A stretch of DNA of 64,000 bases from Stomorhina lunata (Eukaryota; Arthropoda; Insecta; Diptera; Rhiniidae), in assembly GCA_933228675.1 (NCBI GenBank), contig OW121740.1:160328486-160392485 (forward strand). Direction: 5' to 3'. The notes under the pieces were generated by a model. It was not told the origin of the DNA. It searched no databases and worked only from the letters and a program-made list of their open reading frames with translations. Shown here piece by piece: positions 47,990-59,704 of this stretch; the first letter of the stretch is position 1; each line of letters starts with the position of its first letter. Position numbers and translations under genes: made by a program.

Positions 47990-48790
47990 ACTTTGAACGA
48001 TTTTCTATAAAAATAAGAAATTTTTGAAAAATTTCCTATAAACATAAGAAATTTTTGAAAAATTTCCTATACAATTAAGAAATTTTTGAAAAATTTTCTT
48101 AAAAAATAAGACATTTTTCAAACATTTCAAATAAAAGTAGAAAGTTTTTTAAAATTTTCCTATAAAAACAAGAAATTTTTAAAATACTTCCTATAAAAAT
48201 AAGAAACTTTATGAAAAAGTTCCTATAAAAATTGGAAATTTTTGAAAAATTTCCTATAGAAATAAGAAATTTTTAAAAAAATTCGCATAGAAATAATAAG
48301 AGTTTGAAAAATTTCTTATAAAAATAAGAAATTAAAAAAAATTCCTACAAAAATAAGAAATTTTTTAAATGTTCCTTATAACAATAAGAAATTTTTGAAA
48401 AATTTCCTATAAAAATACAAAATTTTTGAAAAATTTAATATAAAAATAAGAAATTTTTAAAAAATTTTCTACAAAATTAAACAATTTTTGAAGAATTTCT
48501 TATAAGAATACAAAATTTTTGAAAAAGTTGCTATAAAAATAGGAAAGTTTTGAAAATATCCTACACAAATAAGAAATTTTATAAAAAATTCCTATAAAAA
48601 TAAAAAATTTTTGAAAAATTTCCTATAAAAATAAGAAATTTAAAAAAAATTTCCTACAACAATAAGACATTTTTAAATGTTCCCTATAAAAATTAGAATC
48701 TGTTGAATAATTTCCTATATAAATAAGAAAATTTTAAAAAATTTCCTGTAAAACTAAGAAATTTTTGGAAAATTTCTTATAAAAATAAAA
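47990..48790 (-). repeat. 31-bp minisatellite, degenerate, inverted
   Basis: About 26 units around AAATTTCCTATAAAAATAAG, with many point changes and small indels. It continues the stub at 47120. Confidence 0.88.
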
Positions 48791-49550
48791 ACCCTATTAA
48801 AAAATTTTCTATAGAAAAATTTTTGGTTATCAAAAATATTTGGTTATCAAAAATTTTTCTATAGAAAACTTTTGGTTATCAAAAATTTTTCTATAGAAAA
48901 TAACGAAAAAGTTTTCTATAGAAAAATTTTTGATAACCAAAAATTTTCTATAGAAAAATTTTTGATAACCAAAAATTTTCTATAGAAAAATTTTTGATAA
49001 CCAAAAACTTTCTATAGAAAAATTTTTGATAACCAAAAATTTTCTATAGAAAAATTTTTGATAGCCAAAAATTTTCTATAGAAACATTTTTGATAACCAA
49101 AAATTTTCTATAGAAAAATTTTTGATAACCAAAAATTTTCTATAGAAAAATTTTTAATAACCAAAAATTTTCTATAGAAAAATTTTTGATAACCAAAAAT
49201 TTTCTACACAAAATTTTCTATATAAAAATTTTTGGTTATCAAAAATATTTGGTTATCAAAAATTTTTCTATAGAAAATTTTTGGTTATCAAAAAATTTTG
49301 TATAGAAAATAACGAAAAAGTTTCTAAAGAAAAATTTTTGACAACGAAAAACTTTCTACACAAAAATTTTTGATAACGAAAAATTTTCTTAAAAAAAATT
49401 ATTTACAACGAAAAGTTTTCTATAGAAAAAGTTTTGATAACAAAAAATTTTCTATAGAAAAATTTTTGATAACCAAAAATTTTCTATAGAAACATTTTTG
49501 ATAACCAGAAATTTTCGGTAGAAAAATTTTTGATAACCAAATTTTTGAAA
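48791..49550. repeat. 32-bp GATAACC minisatellite with internal inversions
   Basis: Units of the palindrome TTTTCTATAGAAAA joined to ATTTTTGATAACCAAAAA, period 32. The array changes orientation: units read GGTTATCAAAAA at 48800-48890 and 49230-49295 and TTTTTGATAACC at 48925-49200 and 49330-49545. The same junction AAAATAACGAAAAAG marks both flips (48897 and 49306, 409 bp apart). It is nested within a different 31-bp family. Confidence 0.92.
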
Positions 49551-50445
49551 AATTTCATACAAAAATATGAAACTTTTGAAAAATTTCCTATTAAAATAAT
49601 AAATTTTTTAAAAATTGCCTATAAAAATAAGAAATTTTGGAATAATTTTCCTTAAAAATAAATTTTTTTTGAAAAACTTTCTATAGAAACAACAAATTTT
49701 TAAAAAATTTCCTACAAATATAAGTAATTTTTTTTATAAATTTCCTATAAAAATAAGAAATTTTCGAAAAATAGAAAATTTTTAAAAAATTTGTTATAAA
49801 AATGGAAGATTTTTGAAAAACTTGATATATAGAAATTTTTTAAAAATTTCCTATAGACATTTTTTAAAAATTTCCTATAAAATAGAAAATTTTTTTATCC
49901 GATTTTTAAATATAAAAATACAAAATTTTTGAAAAATTTTCTATAAAATAAGAAACTTTTTGAAAAATGTCCTATAAAAATAGAAAGTTTTTGAAAAACT
50001 TCCTATAAAAATAGAAAAATTTTCTATAAAAATTGAAATTTTTTGAAAATTTTCCTATAAAAACAGAAAATTTTTGAAAAATTTCCTATAAAAATAGAAA
50101 TTTTTTTAAAAATTTCTTATAAAAATTGAACATTTTTCTAAAATTTCCTATAAATATAAAAAAAATTTTGAAAAATTTCCTATAAAAATAGAAACTTTTT
50201 TAAAAATTGCCTATAAAAATAAAAAAATTTTGAAAAATTTCCTATAAGAATAAATAATTTTTGAAAATTTTCCCAAAAAAATAGAAAATTTTTTAAAAAT
50301 TTCCTATACAATTTCAAAATATTTTTAAAAATTTCCTATAGAAATAGAAATTTTTTTAAAATTTCCTATAAAAAGAGAAAGTTATTGAAAAATTTCGTTG
50401 AAAGATAGAAAATTGTTGAAAAATTTTCTAGCAAATAGAAAATTT
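49551..50445 (-). repeat. 31-bp minisatellite, degenerate continuation
   Basis: The CCTATAAAAATA family resumes after the GATAACC array, with units drifting to CCTATAAAAATAGAAA in the right half. Confidence 0.88.
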
Positions 50446-51885
50446 ATTACTGGTTTAAGTTTAATTGTAACTAAACGGTTTCATCCAATTGTCCCTGAAA
50501 ACTGCATATAACCCAAAGCTTTATGTAAATTATTAACATTTCCATATTAAAAGCAAACAGAAATTATTTTGAAACTTTTTTCCATTTTCACTTCTTAGCA
50601 AATGACATGGATTTGTTCTTCCTTTCAATTCTAATTTCATGTACATTTATTTTAACTATTGACATGCTTTTGGCTTTAAAACTAAAGTTTTATTAAAATA
50701 TAAAAAGTACATATTTGAGCAGATTGAAAAAAGGATGGAAAATGGAGACATATACTCGTATAATATAATTCTTAAAGCTTTAATCTTCATGAATTTAAAA
50801 ATGAGGTGAAATTTTTTTTTTTAAGAGTTTCGAAAATATAATCGAAGTTTCAAAATAAAATAGTAAATGACTGAAATTTAAGTATAAGGCTATTTTTTCT
50901 GTAGTTACTTCATCATAAACCCAAACTTTTTCATAAGTAATTTATGACAAAATGTAAATTTAAAGAGATTTTAAGTGAATACCAATCATTAAAATAAGTT
51001 TGATTCCAGTACTTCATAAAAAGTCTTAGCGATTTACTCTAAATACTTTAACGCAGTTAATTTCTATATTTATTTTTATTTCAATAAAAAAAATCTTAAC
51101 TGCTTAAGAGCTTAGAAACCCCTTCAAAACTAGAATTTTTCAAAAATTTTTTCAACAATCTTTTTTATTGTTTAAATAATGAATGAAAACTCATCGAAAC
51201 ATTAAGCAAAAGCACTACTATTACTACTCAAATTTCAATTTTCAATTGCTACCACAATTTTACAATTTCCATCATAATTCTAGCTAAAAACTACTAAATT
51301 GATATTAGAATTCCAATTTTTTCCTGTTTTCCTCAAAACCATCATATGTAATGTTGCCTTAAAAAGAAACATTTGTTGAGAGTTGTTTTATTGGGGGACG
51401 TGGCCCTTTAAACCGCTAATAACAATGAAAGCATTTCGAAACAAACGCAAAAAATATTGAGTTCACATTAAAAAGTTATAATTAAAACTAGAAGAAATTT
51501 GCAGAAAGAAAATTTAATTGAAATTGTTGAAAGCTAAAATTACATTTATAGACTTTATTCGAAAATAACAAAAATGGAAAACTGCGTCATTTAATTTTCA
51601 TTTGCTGACGGTTGTTTGAGTCTAAAATCTCATATTTCTCGGCATCAGACACGCACTGACTCATATTTATAAGCCTATTTGATCTAAAACATACACATGT
51701 ATGTATTGATGTATGAATGTGTTTGTAGACACATCCTTTTTAAGTTTAGTTTTTCTTCTCTTATCGAATGGTGGCAATTAATTTGATGAATGTTTTTTTT
51801 CTTTCTCCCTATTTTTGTTTTCAAAACGGAATTCTTGCACAATGGGAATGGTATAGGCAAAATTATGTTCCTGCAATTCTTATAA
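50446..51885. other. Unique AT-rich spacer, nothing recognised
   Basis: Non-array DNA. No gene, RNA or element is recognised. Confidence 0.5.
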
Positions 51886-53555
51886 AAAAAACATTTTGAA
51901 AAATTTCCTATAAAAATAAGAAATTTTTAAAACATTTCTCTATAAAATAAGACATTTTTCAAAAATATCCTATAAAAGTAATTTTTGAAAAATTTTTTAA
52001 AAAATAAGACATTTATTAAAAATTTCTTATAAAAATAGGAAATTTTTGAAAAATTCGCGAAAAATAAAAATATTTAAAAAATATCTTATAAAAATAAGAA
52101 ATTTTTAAAATTTTTTTTATAAAAATAAGAAATTTTTGAAAAACTTCCTACGAAAATAAGAAAATTTTGAATTTTTTTTTTTTAAATAAGATTTTTTTTA
52201 ATTTCCTATAAAAAACTTTTGTAAAAATTTCATATAAAAATAAGAAATTTTTAAAAAATTTCCATAACAATAAAAAACTTTTCAAAAATTTCGTATAAAA
52301 TTAAAAATTATTAAAAAAAATTTCAAAAAAATTTCCTATGAGAAATTTTCTATAAAAAATAAGAAATTTTAGAAAAATTTTCTATAAAAATAAGAAATTT
52401 TAAAAAAATATAAAAATAGGAAATTTTTGAAAAATATCTTATAAAAATAAGAAATTTTTAAAAATTTCCTATAAAAATAGAAAATTTTATAAAAATTTCC
52501 TATAAAAAAAGAAGTTTTTTGAAAAAATTCCTATAAAAATAAAAAATTTTTGAAAAAATTCCTATGAAAATAGAAAATTGTTGAAAAATTTCCTATAAAA
52601 ATAGAAAATTTTTGAAAAACTTCCTATAAAAATAGAATTTTTTTTTTTAAATTTCATATCAAAAAAGAAAATTTTTTAAAAATTTCTTATAAAAATAGAA
52701 AATTTTTAAAAAATTTCCTATAAAAATATAACATTTTCAAAAAATTTTCTATAAAGATATAACATTTAAAAAAAAATTTCCTATACAAATAGAAAAATTT
52801 TGAAAAATTTCCTATAAAAATAGAAAATTTTTGAAAAATTTTCTTTAAAAGTAGACAATTTAAAAAAAAAAAATTATAAAAATAGACAATTTTTGAAAAA
52901 TTTCCTACAAAAATTAAAAATTTTTGAAAAATTTGCTATAAAAAAGAAAATTTTTGAAAAATTTCCTATAAAAATAGAAAATTTTTGAAAAATTTCCTAT
53001 AAAAATAGAAAATTTTTGAAAAATTTCCTATAAAAATAGAAAATTTTTGAAAAATTTCCTATAAAAATAGAAAATTTTGAAAAATTTCCTATAAAAATAG
53101 AAAATTTTTGAAAAATTTCCCATAAAAATAGAAACTTTTTAAAAAATTTTCTATTAAAATAGAAAATTTTTGAAAAATTTCCTATAAAAGTAGAAATTTT
53201 TTAAGAAATTTTCTATAAAAATAGAACATTCTTGAAAAATTTCCTATAAAAATAGAAAATTTTTGGCAAATTTCTTATAAGAATTGAAAATTTTTGAAAA
53301 ATTTTCTATAAAAATAGAAAATTTTTAAAAAATTTCCTATAAAAATAGAAAATTTTTGAAAAATTTCCTATAAAAATAGAAATTTTTTTAAAAATTTCTT
53401 ATAAAAAATAGAAAATTTTTTAAAATTTTTTTTTAAAAATAAAAAATTTTTGAAAAATTTCCTATAAAAATAGAAAATTTTTGAAAATTTGCTATAAAAA
53501 AGAAAATTTTTGAAAAAATATCCTATAAAAATAGAAAATTTTTGAAATTTAAAAC
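51886..53555 (-). repeat. ~30-bp minisatellite, CCTATAAAAATAGAAA unit
   Basis: About 55 units around AAATTTCCTATAAAAATAG, inverted relative to 9390-12005. Units with period 30 at about 52940-53130 are the most regular; the margins are degenerate. Confidence 0.92.
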
Positions 53556-55213
53556 AAAATTAAAATTCTTATAAATCATGATTTTTTATAGAATTTCAAA
53601 TTATGAAATAATATCATTTATTTAGAGTTTTTAAATAAGTGTTCAAATATTGAACATAAATTGTAATGATATTCTGTAATTACAATTTCTTGCTTAAACG
53701 AAATTGGTTTGTTAAGAAATCGAATCTGCTAAAGTTCAATATTACTATGCCACCAATTGAAGTCATTATCAATTTTCTACCTAATCAAATCCTTAGCTAA
53801 AACAATTTCAGATTACGCCAATTACTTCAACAAGTTTTGTACATAAGCATTCACAAACTTATATATTTACAAACCAAATCTAAAATTATCTGCTTGAATA
53901 ATAATTTATGGAAATTTGTATGAAAATTTTAGGTGAGATTATCAAAACGGACGGATGTAGTAGCAGCAAACAACTGTCAGTTACACAAACACACACATAT
54001 GTATTTATATATACTCACACACAAACTCAACGAAATGGTTCAATAACTTTGCAAAACTCAATTTTAGTTATCACACCTACGAACATCTACTCTAATAATT
54101 GCTAATGAATCAAAGTATTGGGCTTAAATAGATTTTGTACATAAAGGAATAACACTGGGCTACATGATACTACATAGATTGATTCTGATTTCTTAAGATA
54201 CTTTGGAAGCTATTACATCACTACTTATTTTATATTTTCATATAAAAGAAGAAAATATTTAGGAAATACTTTTAGAAATGATTGAGAGTAACTTTCCTTG
54301 ATTATATGTTTACTAATTTGCTTTTTGTATCACAGTGTTATTTGTCTAATATAAAAATAATGCAAAAAAATATATTATTAAAATTAATGTGAAAATTGTT
54401 AAATGAGCTGAATGATAAATTGTTTAAATATATTTTTGCAAAAGAAGATAAAATTTTAAGCACCATAAATCAATAAATACCAGATTAGCTAACAATACAA
54501 ATTATACCTAGAGCAGGGGAAGTAAAAACTATAAAAATTGCAATTTTCCTCAAATATCACGTCTTAATAATCTTGTTTGCAAACACAGCAAATCAACGAT
54601 ATTATCAACTAGATTTCCTTCTCAATTTCAATAGTATTTCAGCAAAAAAGCTCGTTCATCATCATTTTTGATATCTTAACATAAAACAATTTCTACTAAC
54701 GACTTTACTACTTGCTATCACCAGTTGTCTTTCATTGTTAGAGTTATTGTGGAAATGATACGATTTTACAAACTGATGCTTTAGCTGTTGCTGCTTCTGC
54801 AACGCATCTCCCATCTCTCAGTTCGCAAATAATAAAAAAAGCATCTAAATAATTCATAAAATATTTATTATCGATATTTTTCTATATAACTACCTTCAAT
54901 AAAATTTTATTACGCTTATAACAAATATATTACAAAAAATATAAAAAAATATATTCTTTGGATTTTTATTGTCTTTCATTTGTTGCCAATACGTGCAAAT
55001 GTAGGGAAAGACATGGCTGAAATAATGTGCAAACAAATTCTCAAACGTGTTAAAAGGAAAAATATTGTATATTTTAAGATTTTAAAACTCTCTTAGTAAC
55101 CTCATGGATTTTATACTTTTAATAGTGAATTTTTCTATTTAATATTAATCAAACTTTTTATAAAATTATTTATTTTTTTAATAATATATAATTGTTTATT
55201 CTTTTATTTGCAG
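53556..55213. other. Unique AT-rich spacer upstream of the micro-exon
   Basis: Non-array DNA with CACACACATATG-type simple sequence at about 53985-54022. No gene is recognised. Near its right end a pyrimidine tract leads into the candidate micro-exon. Confidence 0.5.
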
Positions 55214-55239
55214 ATCTCATCACTTTCGATATTCTAAAG
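55214..55239 (+). CDS. Candidate 26-nt micro-exon of an unidentified gene
   Basis: TTCTTTTATTTGCAG ends at 55213, an excellent acceptor, and AAG|GTATGC starts a good donor at 55240. Between lie 26 nt. Two frames are open: with a leading split codon ending in AT the piece reads LITFDILK and ends on a full codon before the donor; with one leading base it reads SHHFRYSK plus one base. The third frame stops (TAA). A TTAAT branch-like word lies about 30 nt upstream (55179-55183). Micro-exons flanked by strong sites are common in fly neuronal and adhesion genes, but no family can be named from eight residues. It lies on the same strand as the ratchet-point-like site at 31656, which fits a single very long transcription unit. 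Confidence 0.35.
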
Positions 55240-55292
55240 GTATGCTAATTTTTTGAACTAAAAATAACAAAAAAAGTTATTCCCCTTTTAAA

Positions 55293-55582
55293 CAGGGCCC
55301 AAAATACCGCATTCGATATCGATCGAAATCTTAGATATTATCAAAACATTTGTATAGCATACTTTAAGGATAATCAAAATTATTTAAAAGATGCTCAGTT
55401 AACTTTATTTTTTTGTAGTTATTTGCCAAAAGATGACCAATAGTAAAAGAGTTTTAATTTAGCTACATGTTCTTAAAAACGAATCAAAATGGATATCAAA
55501 TTTCAATAAACTTTTTGCTTCACAATATTTGCTTAAAAGTCTGAGTTTTCGATCGATATCGAATGCGGTAATTTGGCCCCAG
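55293..55582. mobile_element. Inverted-repeat MITE, CGATATCGATCG family, copy A
   Basis: Left end GGGCCCAAAATACCGCATTC and right end GAATGCGGTAATTTGGCCCC are inverted repeats that continue inward through CGATATCGATCGAAA (about 33 bp near identical) and weakly further to a TATACTTTAAGGAT/TACTTTAAGGAT-like region, giving arms of about 80 bp. No coding capacity. No clear target duplication was found, so the superfamily is open; the CAGGGGGCC start seen in copies B and C is faintly hAT-like. Confidence 0.65.
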
Positions 55583-55938
55583 TTCTCAGCATTAACATAA
55601 CTAATATTAAGAGCCAATTTTGCTTTCTTTAATACTTAAAAAACTATAAAATTTTAAAGTATATTTTTAGGAGGTTTAAAAAAATAAATAATATACATTT
55701 ATAGCAAAAAAATCATTTGCTTCAAAAACTTCTGATCAGTTTTAATCCTTTGCTTTACTAAGAAATAATCTTATAATAAAAAAACATAACTGATTTCTCA
55801 ATACTATCTATTTTAATGCTCCTTAAAGTATGCATTCCATTTTACTACTTAATCGAATGCCTAAATTTGTTGCCTGTACTAAGCTTTGCAGACAATTTTA
55901 AATCTGTCGCTAATTTATAAATTTCAAAACGCATAATA
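55583..55938. other. Spacer between MITE copies
   Basis: AT-rich DNA without recognised features. Confidence 0.45.
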
Positions 55939-56008
55939 CAGGGGGCCAAAGCGCCACATTCGAAATCGATCGAAATGTATGTTATTTCAGTAATACTTTT
56001 AGGATAAT
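55939..56008. mobile_element. MITE copy B, left arm only
   Basis: CAGGGGGCCAAAGCGCCACA then TTCGAAATCGATCGAAAT match the left arm of copies A and C, and TACTTTTAGGATAATC matches the inner arm. The rest is missing: copy C starts only a few bases later. Confidence 0.6.
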
Positions 56009-56021
56009 CTAAATACAAAAT

Positions 56022-56346
56022 CAGGGGGCAAATTATGCCATTCGATATCGATCGAAATCTTAGATATTTTCAAAACATTTGTATAGCTTACTTTAAGGAT
56101 AAACAAAATTATTTAAAAGATGCAGAGTTTACTATATTTTTTTGAAGTTATTTGCTAAAAGATGAACAATAGTAAAAGAGTTTTAATTGAACAATATATA
56201 TTTTTAAATACGAATCAAAATGGATACCAAATTCCAATAAACTTTTTGCATCGAAGCAACTTTGAACATCCCTAAAGTATACTTCACAATATTTGCTTAA
56301 AAGCCTAAGTTTTCGATCGATATCGAATGCGGTAATTTGGCTCCAG
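56022..56346. mobile_element. MITE copy C, full length
   Basis: Begins CAGGGGGCAAATTATGCCAT and ends ATGCGGTAATTTGGCTCCAG. The inside follows copy A closely (ATCTTAGATATT, CAAAACATTTGTATAGC, ACTTTAAGGATAA, AATAGTAAAAGAGTTTTAAT, GAATCAAAATGGATA). The inner right arm (ATCCCTAAAGTATACTTCAC) is complementary to the inner left arm, which supports a long hairpin. Confidence 0.65.
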
Positions 56347-56760
56347 GTATGTGATTAAAATTTCAAATCGATCGATTTCAGATATATTTTTCAGTTAAAT
56401 ATTTCCCCAAAAATTTCAAACAAAATGAAAGAACTTTCATTTTTTACCAGACTTGGTGCTTAAAGCCCAATGTCAAAAAATTGTTTAATGAAAATATGAT
56501 TTAAAGTTTATATTTTCCATATAAATTCATAGTAACACTGACCAAAAAAACCCTTTTAAATCTGTTCAGAGTTAAGTCATAGATAATCTGTTGAAGCCAA
56601 CTAAAAGAGGCTAAAGAAGGGAATCTAATGCAATAATTAACTCAAAACAGCAAAACATTGACATTGGTCGTTTCAAAAGTTTCCCTACAGTAAATGAATT
56701 TAATGTAAACTTAATGTTTTGACTGACAAACGAATATGTTTAGATATAAAATTTTATAAA

Positions 56761-56843
56761 ACTTTTTGCAAAATAAATAATTTTGAAAATCCTTAAGGTA
56801 TGCTACATAATATTTGCTCAAAGGTCTAAGTTTTCGATCGATA
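56761..56843. mobile_element. MITE copy D, right arm fragment
   Basis: ACTTTTTGCA, ATCCTTAAGGTATGCTACAT and AATATTTGCTCAAAGGTCTA with AGTTTTCGATCGAT match the right arm of copy C; the final ATCGAATGCGG end is lost. Confidence 0.55.
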
Positions 56844-57061
56844 AGAAATATAAGAACCTAACCTTTAGAGGACAGAACCTTGTACTTAAAGCTTTTAGTT
56901 TTAAAGATAGTTTTTAGGAATTATATGAAATTTTTCTATACAAAACTTTTCTTCTAATATAAAGTTTTCTATAAAAAATTTTGTCTACAATGTTCTATAG
57001 AAAATTGTATTCTTATGCCATTTGGGTACAAACTTATTACTCTGAATCTTTTGTCACTGTC

Positions 57062-58165
57062 AACTTTTCTATATAAAACTCCTCCCATCGAAAACTCTTC
57101 CCACCGACAACTTATCTATAGAAAACTCTTCCCACCGACAACTTTTCTATAGAAAACTCTTCCCACCGACAACTTTTCTATAGAAAACTCTTCCCACCGA
57201 CAACTTTTCTATAGAAAACTCTTCCCACCGACAACTTTTCTATAGAAAACTCTTCCCACCGACAACTTTTCTATAGAAAACTCTTCCCACCGACAACTTT
57301 TCTATAGAAAACTCTTCCCACCGACAACTTTTCTATAGAAAACTCTTCCCACCGACAACTTTTCTATAGAAAACTCTTCCCACCGACAACTTTTCTATAG
57401 AAAACTCTTCCCACCGACAACTTTTCTATAGAAAACTCTTCCCACCGACAACTTTTCTATAGAAAACTCTTCCCACCGACAACTTTTCTATAGAAAACTC
57501 TTCCCACCGACAACTTTTCTATAGAAAACTCTTCCCACCGACAACTTTTCTATAGAAAACTCTTCCCACCGACAACTTTTCTATAGAAAACTCTTCCCAC
57601 CGACAACTTTTCTATAGAAAACTCTTCCCACCGACAACTTTTCTATAGAAAACTCTTCCCACCGACAACTTTTCTATAGAAAACTCTTCCCACCGACAAC
57701 TTTTCTATAGAAAACTCTTCCCACCGACAACTTTTCTATAGAAAACTCTTCCCACCGACAACTTTTCTATAGAAAACTCTTCCCACAGACAACTTTTCTA
57801 TAGAAAACTCTTCCCACCGACAACTTTTCTATAGAAAACTCTTCCCACCGACAACTTTTCTATAGAAAACTCTTCCCACCGACAACTTTTCTATAGAAAA
57901 CTCTTCCCACCGACAACTTTTCTATAGAAAACTCTTCCCACCGACAACTTTTCTATAGAAAACTCTTCCCACCGACAACTTTTCTATAGAAAACTCTTCC
58001 CACCGACAACTTTTCTATAGAAAACTCTTCCCACCGACAACTTTTCTATAGAAAACTCTTCCCACCGACAACTTTTCTATAGAAAACTCTTCCCACCGAC
58101 AACTTTTCTATAGAAAACTCTTCCCACCGACAACTTTTCTATAGAATACTCTTCCTACTGTCAAA
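57062..58165 (+). repeat. 31-bp minisatellite, CTTCCCACCGACAAC arm, almost perfect
   Basis: About 35 units of CTCTTCCCACCGACAAC joined to TTTTCTATAGAAAA. Over about 1 kb only one interior change is visible (CACAGACAAC near 57784). Only the first and last units carry the alternative arm CACTGTCAA or CTACTGTCAA. This is the most uniform of the minisatellites here and probably the most recently expanded. Confidence 0.97.
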
Positions 58166-59095
58166 TTTTTTATAATAGATAGAAAATCAATTTTTATTTT
58201 ATAAAAATTGTTATTAATGATTTTAATTTTTTTTTAATTTTAATTTTAACGAAAAATTTGAATTTTTAATAAAAATTTTAATTTTTATTTTTTCAAAAAA
58301 ATTTTTTCTTAAAATTGAAATTTTCACTAAGAATTTAAATTTTTGCTTAAACTTTAAATTTTCACTAAAACTTTAAAAATGTGAATTTTTTTTATAATTA
58401 ACATTTTTAATGAAAATTTTAATTTTTACTTAAAATCTGAATTTTTACAAAAAATTTTAATTTTTATATATTTTTTACTGAAATGTTAATTTATACTAAA
58501 AAGTTGAGTATTTATTAAAAATTTGAATTTTTACTTAAAACTTGAATTTTTACTTAAAATTTGAATTTAAACTAAAAATTTGAATTTTTACTAAAAATTT
58601 GTTTTTTTACTAAAAATTCGAATTTTCATAAAAAGTCTTATTTTGACTTAAAATTTACATTATTTCTAAAAAATTTAAATTTTTACTAAAAATTTAAATT
58701 TTTACTAAAATTTTTAATTTTTACTAAAATTTTTAATTTTTACTAAAAATTTTAATTTTTACTAAAAATTTTAATTTCTACTGAAAATTTTAATTTATAC
58801 TAAAAATTTGAATTTTAACAAAAAATTCAAATTTAAGTTAATTTTTTAAGTTTTACAAAAAATTTGAATTTTTACTAAAAACTAGAATTTTCCTAAAAAA
58901 TTTTAGTGTTGATTAAAAATTTAAATTATTTCTAAAAATTTGTTATGTTCAAAAATATTAATTTTTACTTAAAATTTACTAAAAATTTTAATTTTTACTA
59001 TAAATTTTAATTTTTGTGAAAAACTTAAATTTTTATTAAAAATTTGAGTTGCAACAAAAATCTTTATTTTTGTTTTAAATTTTAATTTTCCAAAA
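58166..59095 (+). repeat. Degenerate 18-19-bp array, TTTTTACTAAAAATTT unit
   Basis: Units AATTTTTACTAAAAATTTT with many changes; the regular core is at about 58690-58800. It abuts the near-perfect 31-bp array without unique DNA between. Confidence 0.85.
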
Positions 59096-59150
59096 ATTTA
59101 CCTAATATTCCTTTGTATTTTAAATTATCCTTTTACCACTATAATTGTTA

Positions 59151-59670
59151 AGGTATATTGGGTTTGTAATGACGTCTGTAACCCGTAGAAATATTAGTTC
59201 GATACCCATCTTCAAGCATATTGATCGACTTAGAATCACTTTCTGAGTTAAAAAAGTCTTGCGGACTGAGTCTCATCTTCTATTTAGGCTCCCATAGAAC
59301 AACCTTCCCGCTATAAAATTGTTGGTTATTTGAAGCCACAATTTTTCTTGTATTTTAATAAAATATCATAGTTTAATCATCATCATCAGAAGTAGTATTC
59401 TTAATTTTAAACCGATCAATAAACACTCACTTTATCTAATTTAAGAGACAAAACAAATGCGAATTATAATGTCAATACAAAACAACCTTATTCAGTTTTA
59501 TCTTATTTTATTTCTCACACTTTTGTTGTTGCGACTAAAGACAAAACAGAGTTTTTAAGTTTCGAAATTAAAAAAAAAGATACCATGTCTCTAAGAAAAA
59601 TTTAAATTCTTTAAATTGAGGGTATCAAACAGTCGTTCTTGACCGCCGATAGCATTTTCTTACTTGTTTT
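59151..59670 (+). mobile_element. DINE-1/INE-1-like element, eroded
   Basis: AAGGTATATTGGGTTTGTAA, GTAACCCGTAGAAATATTAG and CGACTTAGAATCACTTTCTG mark the 5' part, and CAGTCGTTCTTGACCGCCGA with TTTCTTACTTGTTTT the 3' end. The middle is shortened and diverged, and the 5' hairpin is lost. Confidence 0.65.
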
Positions 59671-59704
59671 ATATCACATTATTTCAAAACTTTATTTATT
59701 ACTT

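Noticed and set aside
53926..53938. TTTTAG|GTGAGA as a ratchet point
   Set aside because: The stretch upstream is A-rich (ATGAAAATTTTAG) and lacks a pyrimidine tract.
56330..56352. CCAG|GTATGT donor
   Set aside because: It straddles the right end of MITE copy C, so the match most likely comes from the element border.
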